Shown piece by piece: positions 14,321 through 21,587 of a DNA stretch of 26,672 nt. Location of the stretch: the NCBI GenBank assembly GCA_900554405.1, contig USHI01000002.1, positions 1 to 26,672 on the forward strand. The letters run 5' to 3'. The stretch is from an uncultured Eubacteriales bacterium. Its GTDB lineage: Bacteria > Bacillota > Clostridia > Oscillospirales > CAG-382. The notes beneath the pieces are model-generated. The model was not told the origin of the DNA. It was given only the letters and a program-made list of their open reading frames with translations, and made no database searches. The first letter of the stretch is position 1; each line of letters starts with the position of its first letter. The position numbers and the translations under genes are program-made.

Positions 14321-15600
14321 ATTACAGGATCATTGCTTTGCTTTTGTCGCTGGCACTCTGCTTTTGCCTTTATTCCTGCGGCGGGGAAGTCGACACCGAT
14401 GTCGACGATATCCTTCCCGTAAGCAGTGATACGGTAACCCTGTATGTGTATAACTGGGGCGAATACATTTCGGACGGGAGCGAGGATTCGCTTGATTCCA
14501 ATGCCGAATTCGAAAAGTATTTCAATGAAAACCTTGCTTCCAAATACGGTCACAAGATCAGGGTAAACTATTCGACATATTCCTCCAACGAGGATATGTA
14601 TGCGAAGGTATCCTCCGGAGCGGTTGCATACGATGTTATAATACCTTCGGATTATATGATCGAGCGTATGATAAAAGAAGGGCTTTTGCGCAAGCTCAAC
14701 TTCGATAATATTCCGAATTCCGAATATATCGAGGATGAATTCCGCAATCTGGAATACGATCCGACAAACGAGTATTCCATACCCTATTCCTACGGAATGG
14801 TCGGTATTATTTACAATACCGCTATCGTTTCGGAGGACGACCCGGATATCGGAAGCTGGGACCTGATGTTCAATCCCGAATCGGCATACAAGGGCGATAT
14901 TCTGCAGTTCAACAATTCCCGCGATGCTTTCGGCACGGCGCTGTACAAGCTCGGCTTAGATGTGAACGACACGACCCGCGCCAACTGGGAAGCGGCACTG
15001 GAGCTCCTCAAACGGCAGAAGAGCATTGTCCAGGGCTATGTCATGGATGAGATATACAACAAAATGGAAAGCGGCTCCGCTGCCATTGCGGCATATTATG
15101 CCGGCGATTATCTTACCATGTACGAGGACAACGAAGATCTTGAATTCTTTTATCCCTCCGAAGGAACGAATTATTATATTGATGCGTTCTGCGTCCCATA
15201 CAACAGCAAAAACCCGGCGCTTGCAGAGGAATACATAAACTTTATGCTTTCCGAAGAACCTGCCGTGGCAAATGCCGAATACACATATTATGCCTCGCCG
15301 AACAGCCTTGTCGTCGAAAGCGAAGAATACCGTGAGTACCTTTCCGAAATCAAGGATAACGCATATGATATTCTTTACAACGGCATCGCCGACGGGTATT
15401 ACATATCCGCCTACCGCAATCTCGATGATGACGGACTGCAGATGATGAACGACCTTTGGGAGGAGCTTAAAGTCGAAAGCCCGGTAAGCACCACAATATT
15501 TGTAATATGCGGTATTATCATTGCCGCCATAACGGCGTTCGCGGTCGGATTCGCGATACGGCGTAAAAAACGCGCGATAGTTCCCTTGGAACGAACCTGA
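14317..15600 (+). CDS. potD: Polyamine-binding lipoprotein PotD with an extra C-terminal membrane anchor
   Basis: Extracytoplasmic solute-binding protein of the importer, 427 residues. The signal peptide ends in the lipobox LYSC with Cys21 as the lipidated residue. The mature part shows PotD hallmarks: LYVYNWGEYI near 41, YDVIIPSDYMIERM, and the hinge segment IPYSYGMVGIIYN. After the binding domain, residues of about 393-414 form a hydrophobic helix followed by RRKKR, a stop-transfer pattern, giving a predicted second anchor. Typical PotD is about 350 residues and ends without a helix, so the extension is unusual. The frame is uninterrupted into this segment, so it is not a sequencing artefact of a neighbouring gene. 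Confidence 0.93.
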   Translation: MNYRIIALLLSLALCFCLYSCGGEVDTDVDDILPVSSDTVTLYVYNWGEYISDGSEDSLDSNAEFEKYFNENLASKYGHKIRVNYSTYSSNEDMYAKVSSGAVAYDVIIPSDYMIERMIKEGLLRKLNFDNIPNSEYIEDEFRNLEYDPTNEYSIPYSYGMVGIIYNTAIVSEDDPDIGSWDLMFNPESAYKGDILQFNNSRDAFGTALYKLGLDVNDTTRANWEAALELLKRQKSIVQGYVMDEIYNKMESGSAAIAAYYAGDYLTMYEDNEDLEFFYPSEGTNYYIDAFCVPYNSKNPALAEEYINFMLSEEPAVANAEYTYYASPNSLVVESEEYREYLSEIKDNAYDILYNGIADGYYISAYRNLDDDGLQMMNDLWEELKVESPVSTTIFVICGIIIAAITAFAVGFAIRRKKRAIVPLERT

Positions 15601-15615
15601 GCATCAACAACGAAA

Positions 15616-15651
15616 AAAATACGGAGGTTGCTTCGGCAGCCCCCGTATTTT
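15616..15651. terminator. Bidirectional terminator between potD and rsmA
   Basis: A 16-bp stem (15616-15631 with 15636-15651) with a UUCG loop has one A-C mismatch and one G-U pair in the plus direction. Both outer edges are rich in A or T, so it can end the convergent potD (plus) and rsmA (minus) transcripts; the seven-A run on the left gives a good T-tract for the minus strand. Confidence 0.9.
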
Positions 15652-16470
15652 CTATTTAATATCAAATATATGATCCGCAATGCGGGCATAATCCGCAATC
15701 CCGAGCTGTTCGCCGCGCACCGCAGGCGATAATCCGCAGGATTGCAGCACGGCGCAGGCGGATTCCTTATCGAGCTGGGGAAAGCAGGCGCAAAGCGAAT
15801 TCGCAAGTGTTTTGCGCCGCTGAATAAACGCCGCGCGAATGACCGCGAAAAAGGTCTTTTTATCACGGAATGACACCGGCGGTGTTGTGTACGGATCGAA
15901 GCGGATCACGGCGCTGTCTACCTTCGGGCGCGGGTCGAAAGATCCCGCCTTCACCGTAAACAGCCGCTTGACCTTTGCGTAATAATTTATGGAAGCAGTT
16001 ATCGCGCCGTAACCTTCGGTGCCGGGAAGCGAACAGAAACGCTCCGCGACCTCCTTTTGAACCATGACGGTGATGGTGCCGAAGCCGTATTCACCCTCTA
16101 ACAGCTTCATAATGATATCGGAAGTGATATAGTAGGGAAGATTGGCACAGACACAAACGCGCATCCCGGGAAATTCATCGTGTATAAGCGCGTTGATATC
16201 CGTTTGCAGTATATCGGCGTTTATAAGCGAAAAATTCTTGCAATCGGAAAGCTTTTCGGGCAATATTTCCGCAAGCTCGTTGTCTATCTCCACCGAAACC
16301 ACACGCTTTGCGGCGGCACACAGCTCCCGCGTGAGTATGCCGAGCCCCGGACCGATCTCTATGACTCCGTCGGCATCCGTGATTCCGCTTTCGGCAACGA
16401 TGCGCTTCGGTATGGCGACGTTTGTCAGAAAATTCTGACCGTATTGCTTTTTCTTTCTGAATTCGGCCAT
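15652..16470 (-). CDS. rsmA: 16S rRNA (A1518/A1519) dimethyltransferase
   Basis: SAM-dependent enzyme that dimethylates two adjacent adenines near the 3' end of 16S rRNA (KsgA). The 272-residue protein shows KKKQYGQNFL at the N-terminus, the SAM loop VIEIGPGLGILT (37-47), the acidic EIDNELAEIL and the catalytic NLPYYITS at 110-117, with the C-terminal helical domain containing AAFIQRRKTLANSL. The ATG at 16470 lacks a good SD and comes 6 nt after the stop of the upstream regulator gene, so reinitiation is likely. Its neighbours in many Firmicutes are rnmV and ispE, which are not here. Confidence 0.95.
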   Translation of the reverse strand: MAEFRKKKQYGQNFLTNVAIPKRIVAESGITDADGVIEIGPGLGILTRELCAAAKRVVSVEIDNELAEILPEKLSDCKNFSLINADILQTDINALIHDEFPGMRVCVCANLPYYITSDIIMKLLEGEYGFGTITVMVQKEVAERFCSLPGTEGYGAITASINYYAKVKRLFTVKAGSFDPRPKVDSAVIRFDPYTTPPVSFRDKKTFFAVIRAAFIQRRKTLANSLCACFPQLDKESACAVLQSCGLSPAVRGEQLGIADYARIADHIFDIK

Positions 16471-16476
16471 TATATA

Positions 16477-17034
16477 CTATTCTTTATCGATTATGGTGAT
16501 AAACTTCGCACTCCCGCCGATGGCATATTGCCCGTGCGGTATGGAGGGATTGAAGTATATCGAATCACCGGCGGAAAGAATATGATCGCGTTCACCGATA
16601 GTGACGCCTATCTTTCCCTCGAGTACATAATTGAATTCCTGACCGGAATGCGAAACGAGCGGCGCGTGTTTTTCCGATGGGGAAATGGTAACTATCATAG
16701 GTTCCTTTTCGCGCCCGATGAAGTTGAATGCGAGCGATTCGAAGGAATATCCCTCAAAACGTTCGACCTTAACGCCCTTGCCGGCGCGTGTGATGCAGTA
16801 ATCCGCCATACGGGGGGCTTCGCCGGTTATTATCTCTGTCGGGTCGACACCCAAAGCGGAAGAGACTTCATAAATGATGCTTACGGGAATATCCTTTTCA
16901 CCGTTTTCGTAAGAAAGATATTCGTCTTCGGATATACCGGCTTTTTCGGCAATATCCTGTGCGGGTACATCTATGGCTTCGCGAAGATACTTTATCCGTT
17001 CGGCGATCTGCTTTATCTGTTCGTTTACGTTCAT
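16477..17034 (-). CDS. XRE-family regulator with C-terminal cupin sensor domain
   Basis: A 185-residue two-domain repressor-type protein. Residues 1-65 form a helix-turn-helix (AQDIAEKAGISEDEYLSYENGEKDIPVSIIYEVSSALGV is spread over about 24-62), and residues of about 110-182 form a small cupin with HSGQEFNYVLEGKIGVTIG and the PSIPHG turn. This architecture is shared with PuuR and with regulators that precede potABCD in Listeria and clostridia. Its gene lies on the other side of rsmA from the pot operon, so polyamine control is a reasonable inference. The ATG at 17034 has AAGGAG 6 nt upstream; the 14-codon extension before it lacks an SD. It follows the queG-like gene by 38 nt. Confidence 0.88.
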   Translation of the reverse strand: MNVNEQIKQIAERIKYLREAIDVPAQDIAEKAGISEDEYLSYENGEKDIPVSIIYEVSSALGVDPTEIITGEAPRMADYCITRAGKGVKVERFEGYSFESLAFNFIGREKEPMIVTISPSEKHAPLVSHSGQEFNYVLEGKIGVTIGERDHILSAGDSIYFNPSIPHGQYAIGGSAKFITIIDKE

Positions 17035-17072
17035 TTCGTGCTCCTTGGCTTTTTTGTTACTGTATAATTCTA

Positions 17073-17870
17073 TCACGGCTGCAGCAATAAATCAATATTG
17101 TCGAGCACGAGCTTTTTGCCTTTATACGCAAATGCGTACCGTGCAAATTCTTCTTTTGTAAGATCCTGTACGAATTCTTTGGTTATATGATCAAGTCGCG
17201 TGTTTACAAAATACGGTATTTCCGAAAGCCGTGCCGCCCGGTTATACGGGCAGACTTCCTGGCAGATATCGCACCCCCAAGCAATGCCGTTCTTTTTCAG
17301 CAAAGCATTTTCTTCATCCGTGCGGTGCTTCTTTTGCGAAATGCCGGAAAGGCAGCGTTCGACATCGATACCGTGTGAAAGCACTGCACCGTTCGGGCAG
17401 GCGCGTGCGCAAAGCCCGCAGTTATTGCAGAATTCTATTTCATGCGGCGGAGTATGGCATGGAATATCCGTGACTATCGTGCCGAGAAAAATAAAGCTTC
17501 CGTATACCTTGTCGATAAGCAGGGAATTGCGCCCGACAACGCCTATGCCGCATTTGGCAGCCGCCAGCTTTTCGTTGATCGGTGAATGGTCGGAAAAGCC
17601 GTCGCAGCGGCAGCCGAGCGCGCGTATCTTCGGGAGAACACGCTCGAACAGCCCGCGATAAAAGCCGTGGTAATCATAAATGCGGCAGTATTCCGAAAAA
17701 CCGTCCGTTCCCTTTTCCTTTGAAGTGCGGTAGGGAATAGACATCATCACAACGCTTTCGGCATATTCGGGAAGAAGTCTTTCGTTGATGATATCGCAAT
17801 TTTCAATGCCTGTCATGCCGAAACGAGTTATGCTCTCCGCGGCAAGTATGTCGGCAATCCTTTGGAACAA
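17073..17870 (-). CDS. Short QueG-like 4Fe-4S protein (epoxyqueuosine reductase family)
   Basis: Iron-sulfur, cobalamin-type reductase family whose member QueG makes queuosine in tRNA. The 265-residue protein has the N-terminal domain with DHSPINEKLAAAKCGIGVVGRNSLLI, including the likely catalytic Asp94, and two ferredoxin-like cysteine sets: Cys148-x2-Cys151-x2-Cys154-x3-Cys158-Pro and Cys200-x2-Cys203-x3-Cys207-Pro. It lacks the C-terminal HEAT-repeat region that gives bacterial QueG a length of about 380, so tRNA recognition may differ and the queG name is not given. The TTG start at 17870 is backed by GGAGGTG about 10 nt upstream; all earlier in-frame codons are blocked by a TGA. No promoter fits between the rpsR terminator and its SD. 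Confidence 0.85.
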   Translation of the reverse strand: MFQRIADILAAESITRFGMTGIENCDIINERLLPEYAESVVMMSIPYRTSKEKGTDGFSEYCRIYDYHGFYRGLFERVLPKIRALGCRCDGFSDHSPINEKLAAAKCGIGVVGRNSLLIDKVYGSFIFLGTIVTDIPCHTPPHEIEFCNNCGLCARACPNGAVLSHGIDVERCLSGISQKKHRTDEENALLKKNGIAWGCDICQEVCPYNRAARLSEIPYFVNTRLDHITKEFVQDLTKEEFARYAFAYKGKKLVLDNIDLLLQP

Positions 17871-17887
17871 AACGGATGCTCACCTCC

Positions 17888-17920
17888 AAAAAAAATGGGC
17901 AGACGATTTACCGTCTGCCC
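17888..17920 (-). terminator. Intrinsic terminator after rpsR
   Basis: On the minus strand a perfect 9-bp stem (17912-17920 with 17897-17905, arm gggcagacg) with a 6-nt loop is followed by eight T. The SD of the queG-like gene begins only a few nucleotides after the T-tract. Confidence 0.9.
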
Positions 17921-17935
17921 GTGAATACACCCGAC

Positions 17936-18265
17936 TCAGTCGGTAATGTACGGAATAAGTGCGAGGTGTCTTGCCCTCTTGACGGCTATGGTAAGCTGTC
18001 TCTGGTGGCGGGCACAGGTGCCGGTCACTCTGCGGGGAAGAATCTTAGCACGCTCGGAAAGGTTCTTTCTTATGCGAGCGGTGTCTTTGTAATCAATATA
18101 ATCGATTTTATCGGCGCAGAAAGCGCAGACTTTTTTTCTTCTCTTGTTACGGAAGGGAGCCTTTGCATCGCGTTCACGCGGCTCTCTGGTTTCCCTGGTT
18201 TCGCTCTGCTGTTCGGCGGGAGCGGCGGTAACCTCTTCGGTAACAACGACCTGTTCGTTATCCAT
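17936..18265 (-). CDS. rpsR: 30S ribosomal protein S18 with N-terminal extension
   Basis: Small-subunit protein that pairs with S6 on the platform of 16S rRNA. The conserved core starts near residue 44 (KVCAFCADKIDYIDYKD) and includes RAKILPRRVTGTCARHQRQLTIAVKRARHLALIPY. The CxxC and C-x2-H cysteines and histidine indicate the zinc-binding form. The protein has 109 residues, about 30 more than usual: residues 1-42 are a low-complexity Glu/Thr/Arg/Ala-rich extension. The start has AAGGAGG. It is the third gene of the classic rpsF-ssb-rpsR operon. Confidence 0.96.
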   Translation of the reverse strand: MDNEQVVVTEEVTAAPAEQQSETRETREPRERDAKAPFRNKRRKKVCAFCADKIDYIDYKDTARIRKNLSERAKILPRRVTGTCARHQRQLTIAVKRARHLALIPYITD

Positions 18266-18287
18266 CTTTTTTCCTCCTTAAAAATAA

Positions 18288-18722
18288 TCAGAAGGGCAGT
18301 TCATCGTCCGCGGAAAGATCCTCGAACCCGGAATCTGCCGTTGGGGTGCTGTAAGTGGGTACAGCGTTCTGCGCCGGCGCGGGAGCGGCAGAGCCGTCCG
18401 CCTTGCGGTCCACAAAGGTCACTTCGTCCGCTACGATTTCGGTGGCATAATGCTTTACATTGTTGTTGTCCGTCCAGTTTCTGTTCTGAAGCTGACCGGA
18501 AACAAGTATCGGCCGGCCTTTGGTGAAGAAACGGGAAACAAATTCAGCCGTCTGACGCCAGCATACGACATCGAAGAAATCGGTCTGCGGCTGTTCGCCC
18601 TGGCGGGTGAATCTGCGGTTCACGGCAATGCTGAAGCGGGTTACCGAAACACCGTTCGGAGTGGTTTTGAGCTCGGGATCTCTGACAAGGTTCCCGACAA
18701 GTATTACTCTGTTGAACGCCAT
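18288..18722 (-). CDS. ssb: Single-stranded DNA-binding protein
   Basis: OB-fold protein that coats single-stranded DNA in replication and repair. The 144-residue protein begins FNRVILVGNLVRDPELKTTPNG, has the DFFDVVCWRQTAEFVSRFFTKG core, a disordered Ala/Pro-rich linker at about 108-130 and the acidic tail DDELPF, which recruits partner proteins such as RecQ or RecO in the family. The start has GAGGT upstream. Its place between rpsF and rpsR is the standard Firmicute arrangement. Confidence 0.97.
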   Translation of the reverse strand: MAFNRVILVGNLVRDPELKTTPNGVSVTRFSIAVNRRFTRQGEQPQTDFFDVVCWRQTAEFVSRFFTKGRPILVSGQLQNRNWTDNNNVKHYATEIVADEVTFVDRKADGSAAPAPAQNAVPTYSTPTADSGFEDLSADDELPF

Positions 18723-18755
18723 GATTTTTACCTCACTTATGAATGGTGGTACGCT

Positions 18756-19052
18756 TTACTCTTCGCATCTTACGATGAGCGAACGAAGAATGCCGTCGGT
18801 GATGTTATAGATTCTGTCAAGTTCGGCGGGGAATTCGGGTTCCGACGCAAATTTGACGAGAACATAATAACCTTCGGTAAGATCTTCGATGGGGTACGCG
18901 AATTTTCTGTTGCCCCACTCATTGAGAGTTTCAACGGTAGCGTTGGATTCAATGAGAGAAACAAACTTGCCCACAATGCCCTTAACGGCTTCTTCGCCGA
19001 GGGCGGTGTTGACAACGAAAATAGTTTCGTACTTGTTTTTCTGCTCCATCAT
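18756..19052 (-). CDS. rpsF: 30S ribosomal protein S6
   Basis: Small-subunit protein of 98 residues that binds 16S rRNA as a pair with S18. YETIFVVNTALGEEAVKGIV and the basic segment WGNRKFAYPIEDLTEGYYVLVKF are diagnostic. Two ATGs in tandem (19052 and 19049) follow AAGGAGGTG; the first gives the better spacing. First gene of the operon. In several bacteria the S6:S18 pair is reported to bind a structured leader of this mRNA; a candidate hairpin is listed at 19076-19096. Confidence 0.96.
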   Translation of the reverse strand: MMEQKNKYETIFVVNTALGEEAVKGIVGKFVSLIESNATVETLNEWGNRKFAYPIEDLTEGYYVLVKFASEPEFPAELDRIYNITDGILRSLIVRCEE

Positions 19053-19075
19053 TTTACACCTCCTTCTGGACTTTG

Positions 19076-19096
19076 ACCGCGGTTCGTGGCCGCGGT
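19076..19096 (-). promoter_or_regulatory. Hairpin in the rpsF 5' leader (candidate S6:S18 autoregulatory site)
   Basis: The minus-strand leader contains a perfect 7-bp stem (19090-19096 with 19076-19082, arm accgcgg) with a 7-nt loop, about 24 nt before the start codon, and a smaller upstream hairpin (GAAAACT/AGTTTTC). S6:S18 leaders are known to carry a CCG-containing hairpin; the exact consensus was not checked. Confidence 0.45.
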
Positions 19097-19128
19097 AAGG
19101 AGAAAACTGTAAGTTTTCATTCTTTTTG

Positions 19129-19157
19129 ATTATAACACGCCGGTGCGGCGTTGTCAA
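19129..19157 (-). promoter_or_regulatory. Consensus promoter of rpsF-ssb-rpsR
   Basis: On the minus strand TTGACA (19152-19157), 17 bp and TATAAT (19129-19134) match the consensus exactly. The spacer holds the inverted repeat ACGCCG-N3-CGGCGT (19137-19151). The -35 lies 14 nt after the prs stop codon with no terminator between, so prs transcripts may run into this operon. Confidence 0.9.
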
Positions 19158-19171
19158 TGGTTTTTTTGCCC

Positions 19172-20296
19172 TCAGTTGGGGTCTTTAAGCTGGTTGTAGC
19201 GCTTCAAAAGCCTGCGGATGCGTGCGGTGCAATCGAGCAGCGGAGAAATGGATTCGTCGAAATTGAGCGTGGAAAGCATTTTTGCGATAAATTTCGACAT
19301 ATCGACAAGCTCGAACCACGGCCTTGCGAGCAAGTCTGGGGATACATATGTCAGGTTGGTGGAATACAGCTTGGTAAGCTTTCCTTCTTCATAAAGCTTG
19401 TCGAACTTTTCGAGCCCTTCAGTAAAGAAGGCGAACGTAGTTGCGGCATAAACGGCGGTGACATTCTGCTTCTGCACCTCGTTTATGACCTCGATGACCG
19501 AGCCGCCGGAGGCTATCATATCGTCTATGATAAGAACACGCTTGCCGTCGAGCGGGCCGCCGATATATTCATGCTGCACGATCGGGTTTTTGCCGTTGAC
19601 AATGCGGGTGTGATCCCTTCTTTTATAGAACATACCGACATCGAGCCCCAAAACGTTGGCATAATACAGCGCGCGGTCCATGGCGCCGGTATCGGGACTG
19701 ATAACCGTCATGTTGTCCTTGAAAATGTCATCGCCTTCGTTCTGGATAAAGCGTTTGAGCATTGAATAGGTGGGGAAGATGTTTTCGAATGAAGTACTCG
19801 GAATAGCGTTGTATATAGTGGAATCGTGCGCATCGAAGGTGAGTATGCAGTCAACGCCGAGATTCTGAAGCTGTTCGAGCGATTGCGCGCAGTCGAGCGA
19901 TTCACGGCCCTTTCTCTTGTGCTGGCGGGAAGAATAAAGCAAGGGCATCATGACGGTTACTCTGTTTGCTTTACCGCCGATAGCCGAAAGAACACGCTCT
20001 ATATCACGGAAGTGTTCGTCGGGGCCCATGCGGTTTTCATAGCCGAAAAGGTTATAGGTGCAATTGTAATTGCCGACGTCGCTGAGGATATAAATATCCT
20101 TACCGCGAACCGAATCGCAGATCTTTACTTTGCCTTCGCCGTTGTTGAAGCGGACTTCCTCGATCGGGATGATATAGCTTTCACTGTTTTCTTCGTTACG
20201 AAGCTGGCGGATGAACTGATCTACCTCTGCACCGAGCTGCTTGCAGCTCTGCATAACGATCAGCCCCATCCTGCCGTGAATGGGATTTTGCGCCAT
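19172..20296 (-). CDS. prs: Ribose-phosphate pyrophosphokinase (PRPP synthetase)
   Basis: Makes PRPP from ribose 5-phosphate and ATP for nucleotide and histidine synthesis. The protein has the ATP-side segment LLYSSRQHKRKGRESLDC and the PRPP-binding loop VLIIDDMIASGGSVIEV near residue 260. It belongs to a longer clostridial subgroup (374 residues against about 315 for the classical enzyme), with an extended N-terminus and a C-terminal tail of basic residues. I chose the ATG at 20296 because GAGGAG lies 9 nt upstream; an in-frame ATG eight codons earlier (20320) has no SD. Single gene, followed within 15 nt by the rpsF promoter. Confidence 0.88.
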   Translation of the reverse strand: MAQNPIHGRMGLIVMQSCKQLGAEVDQFIRQLRNEENSESYIIPIEEVRFNNGEGKVKICDSVRGKDIYILSDVGNYNCTYNLFGYENRMGPDEHFRDIERVLSAIGGKANRVTVMMPLLYSSRQHKRKGRESLDCAQSLEQLQNLGVDCILTFDAHDSTIYNAIPSTSFENIFPTYSMLKRFIQNEGDDIFKDNMTVISPDTGAMDRALYYANVLGLDVGMFYKRRDHTRIVNGKNPIVQHEYIGGPLDGKRVLIIDDMIASGGSVIEVINEVQKQNVTAVYAATTFAFFTEGLEKFDKLYEEGKLTKLYSTNLTYVSPDLLARPWFELVDMSKFIAKMLSTLNFDESISPLLDCTARIRRLLKRYNQLKDPN

Positions 20297-20461
20297 TTTC
20301 AAATACTCCTCTGCTTTCATGCAAAAATTTGCGTATACATTTTATAGTAAAATCCGGCTTTTGTATACTGGCTAATTGTACAAAATGCAATTACTTTTTC
20401 GTGCAAAATGAAAAAAATCGTCAAAACCGCGCGAAATCCCGCGCCGCACGGAACAAAAAGA

Positions 20462-20490
20462 TTGACACGGCTGAAACGATATGGTATACT
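20462..20490 (+). promoter_or_regulatory. recA promoter
   Basis: TTGACA (20462-20467), 17 bp and TATACT (20485-20490). The start site is expected near 20497, inside the SOS box. Confidence 0.88.
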
Positions 20491-20495
20491 CAAAA

Positions 20496-20510
20496 AGAAC
20501 ATAAGTTCGT
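20496..20510 (+). promoter_or_regulatory. LexA (SOS) box at the recA start site
   Basis: aGAAC-ATAA-GTTCGt matches the Gram-positive SOS box CGAAC-N4-GTTCG in all but one base and lies over the predicted recA transcription start, where LexA would block transcription. LexA is encoded at 25950-26558. Confidence 0.85.
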
Positions 20511-20525
20511 ACGGAGGAACATATC

Positions 20526-21581
20526 ATGGCAACGAAGGACAGTAAGCAGCTCGCGCTCGAAACCGCTCTTGCCCAGATCGAAAAGAAATGCGGCAAGGGC
20601 TCGATAATGCGTCTCGGCGAAAATTCAAGGATGGAGATAAAAAGTGTGCCGACCGGCTCTCTTTCGCTCGATATCGCGCTCGGTATCGGCGGTGTACCGC
20701 GCGGCAGAATAATCGAAATCTTCGGCCCGGAATCTTCCGGCAAAACGACACTTGCGCTTCATATCGTGGCAGAGGTACAGAAATCCGGCGGCGAAGCGGC
20801 GTTTATAGATGCCGAACACGCACTCGATCCGGTCTATGCCCACGCGCTGGGCGTGGATACCGATTCGCTTCTTGTTTCTCAGCCCGACGACGGCGAACAG
20901 GCGCTCGAAATCACCGAAGCACTTGTGCGCTCCGGCGCGGTGGAAGTCGTTGTCGTGGACTCTGTCGCGGCGCTCGTACCGAAGAGCGAGATCGACGGCG
21001 ATATGGGCGATTCCCATGTCGGACTTCATGCAAGGCTTATGTCGCAGGCGCTCCGCAAGCTTTCCGGCGCGATAGCAAAATCAAACTGCATTGTCATATT
21101 CATAAACCAGCTCCGCGAAAAGGTCGGCATTGTCTACGGCAACCCCGAAGTAACGACCGGCGGCAGGGCGCTGAAATTCTATGCCTCTGTCAGGCTCGAC
21201 GTGCGTAAATCCGAACAGCTCAAAAACGGCAGCGACGTTATAGGCAACCATGTCAAGTGCAAGGTCGTCAAAAACAAGGTCGCTCCGCCCTTCCGCACCG
21301 CCGAATTCGATATCATATACGGCAAGGGCATTTCCAAGGAAAGCGAAATCATAGAGCTCGGTATCGCCAACGGAGTTATCGACAAGAGCGGATCCTGGCT
21401 TTCCTACAACGGCGAAAAGCTCGGTCAGGGCAAGGATAAGGTCCGTATGCTTCTCGAGGAGGACAAGCCTCTTGCAGAGGAAATCTGCGAAAAGATAATG
21501 GCTGTTGCAAACGGCGGCAATGCCCCCGTGCACGAAGATGCGGTGAGCGCAGACAGCCTTTTCGATGAAGATGCGGAATAA
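20526..21581 (+). CDS. recA: DNA recombinase RecA
   Basis: Strand-exchange ATPase and co-protease for LexA self-cleavage. The 351-residue protein has Walker A GPESSGKT at 67-74, the VDSVAALVP strand (Walker B), loop L1-side MGDSHVGLHARLMSQALRKL, INQLREKVGIVYGNPEVTTGG (loop L2) and an acidic C-terminus. No intein is present. The ATG at 20526 follows CGGAGGAA. The preceding promoter carries an SOS box, so expression should rise after DNA damage. recX follows after 6 nt. Confidence 0.98.
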   Translation: MATKDSKQLALETALAQIEKKCGKGSIMRLGENSRMEIKSVPTGSLSLDIALGIGGVPRGRIIEIFGPESSGKTTLALHIVAEVQKSGGEAAFIDAEHALDPVYAHALGVDTDSLLVSQPDDGEQALEITEALVRSGAVEVVVVDSVAALVPKSEIDGDMGDSHVGLHARLMSQALRKLSGAIAKSNCIVIFINQLREKVGIVYGNPEVTTGGRALKFYASVRLDVRKSEQLKNGSDVIGNHVKCKVVKNKVAPPFRTAEFDIIYGKGISKESEIIELGIANGVIDKSGSWLSYNGEKLGQGKDKVRMLLEEDKPLAEEICEKIMAVANGGNAPVHEDAVSADSLFDEDAE

Positions 21582-21587
21582 AAGGCG

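Noticed and set aside
16180..17067. Plus-strand open frame of 295 codons
   Set aside because: Antisense to rsmA and the XRE-cupin gene, with no ribosome-binding site.
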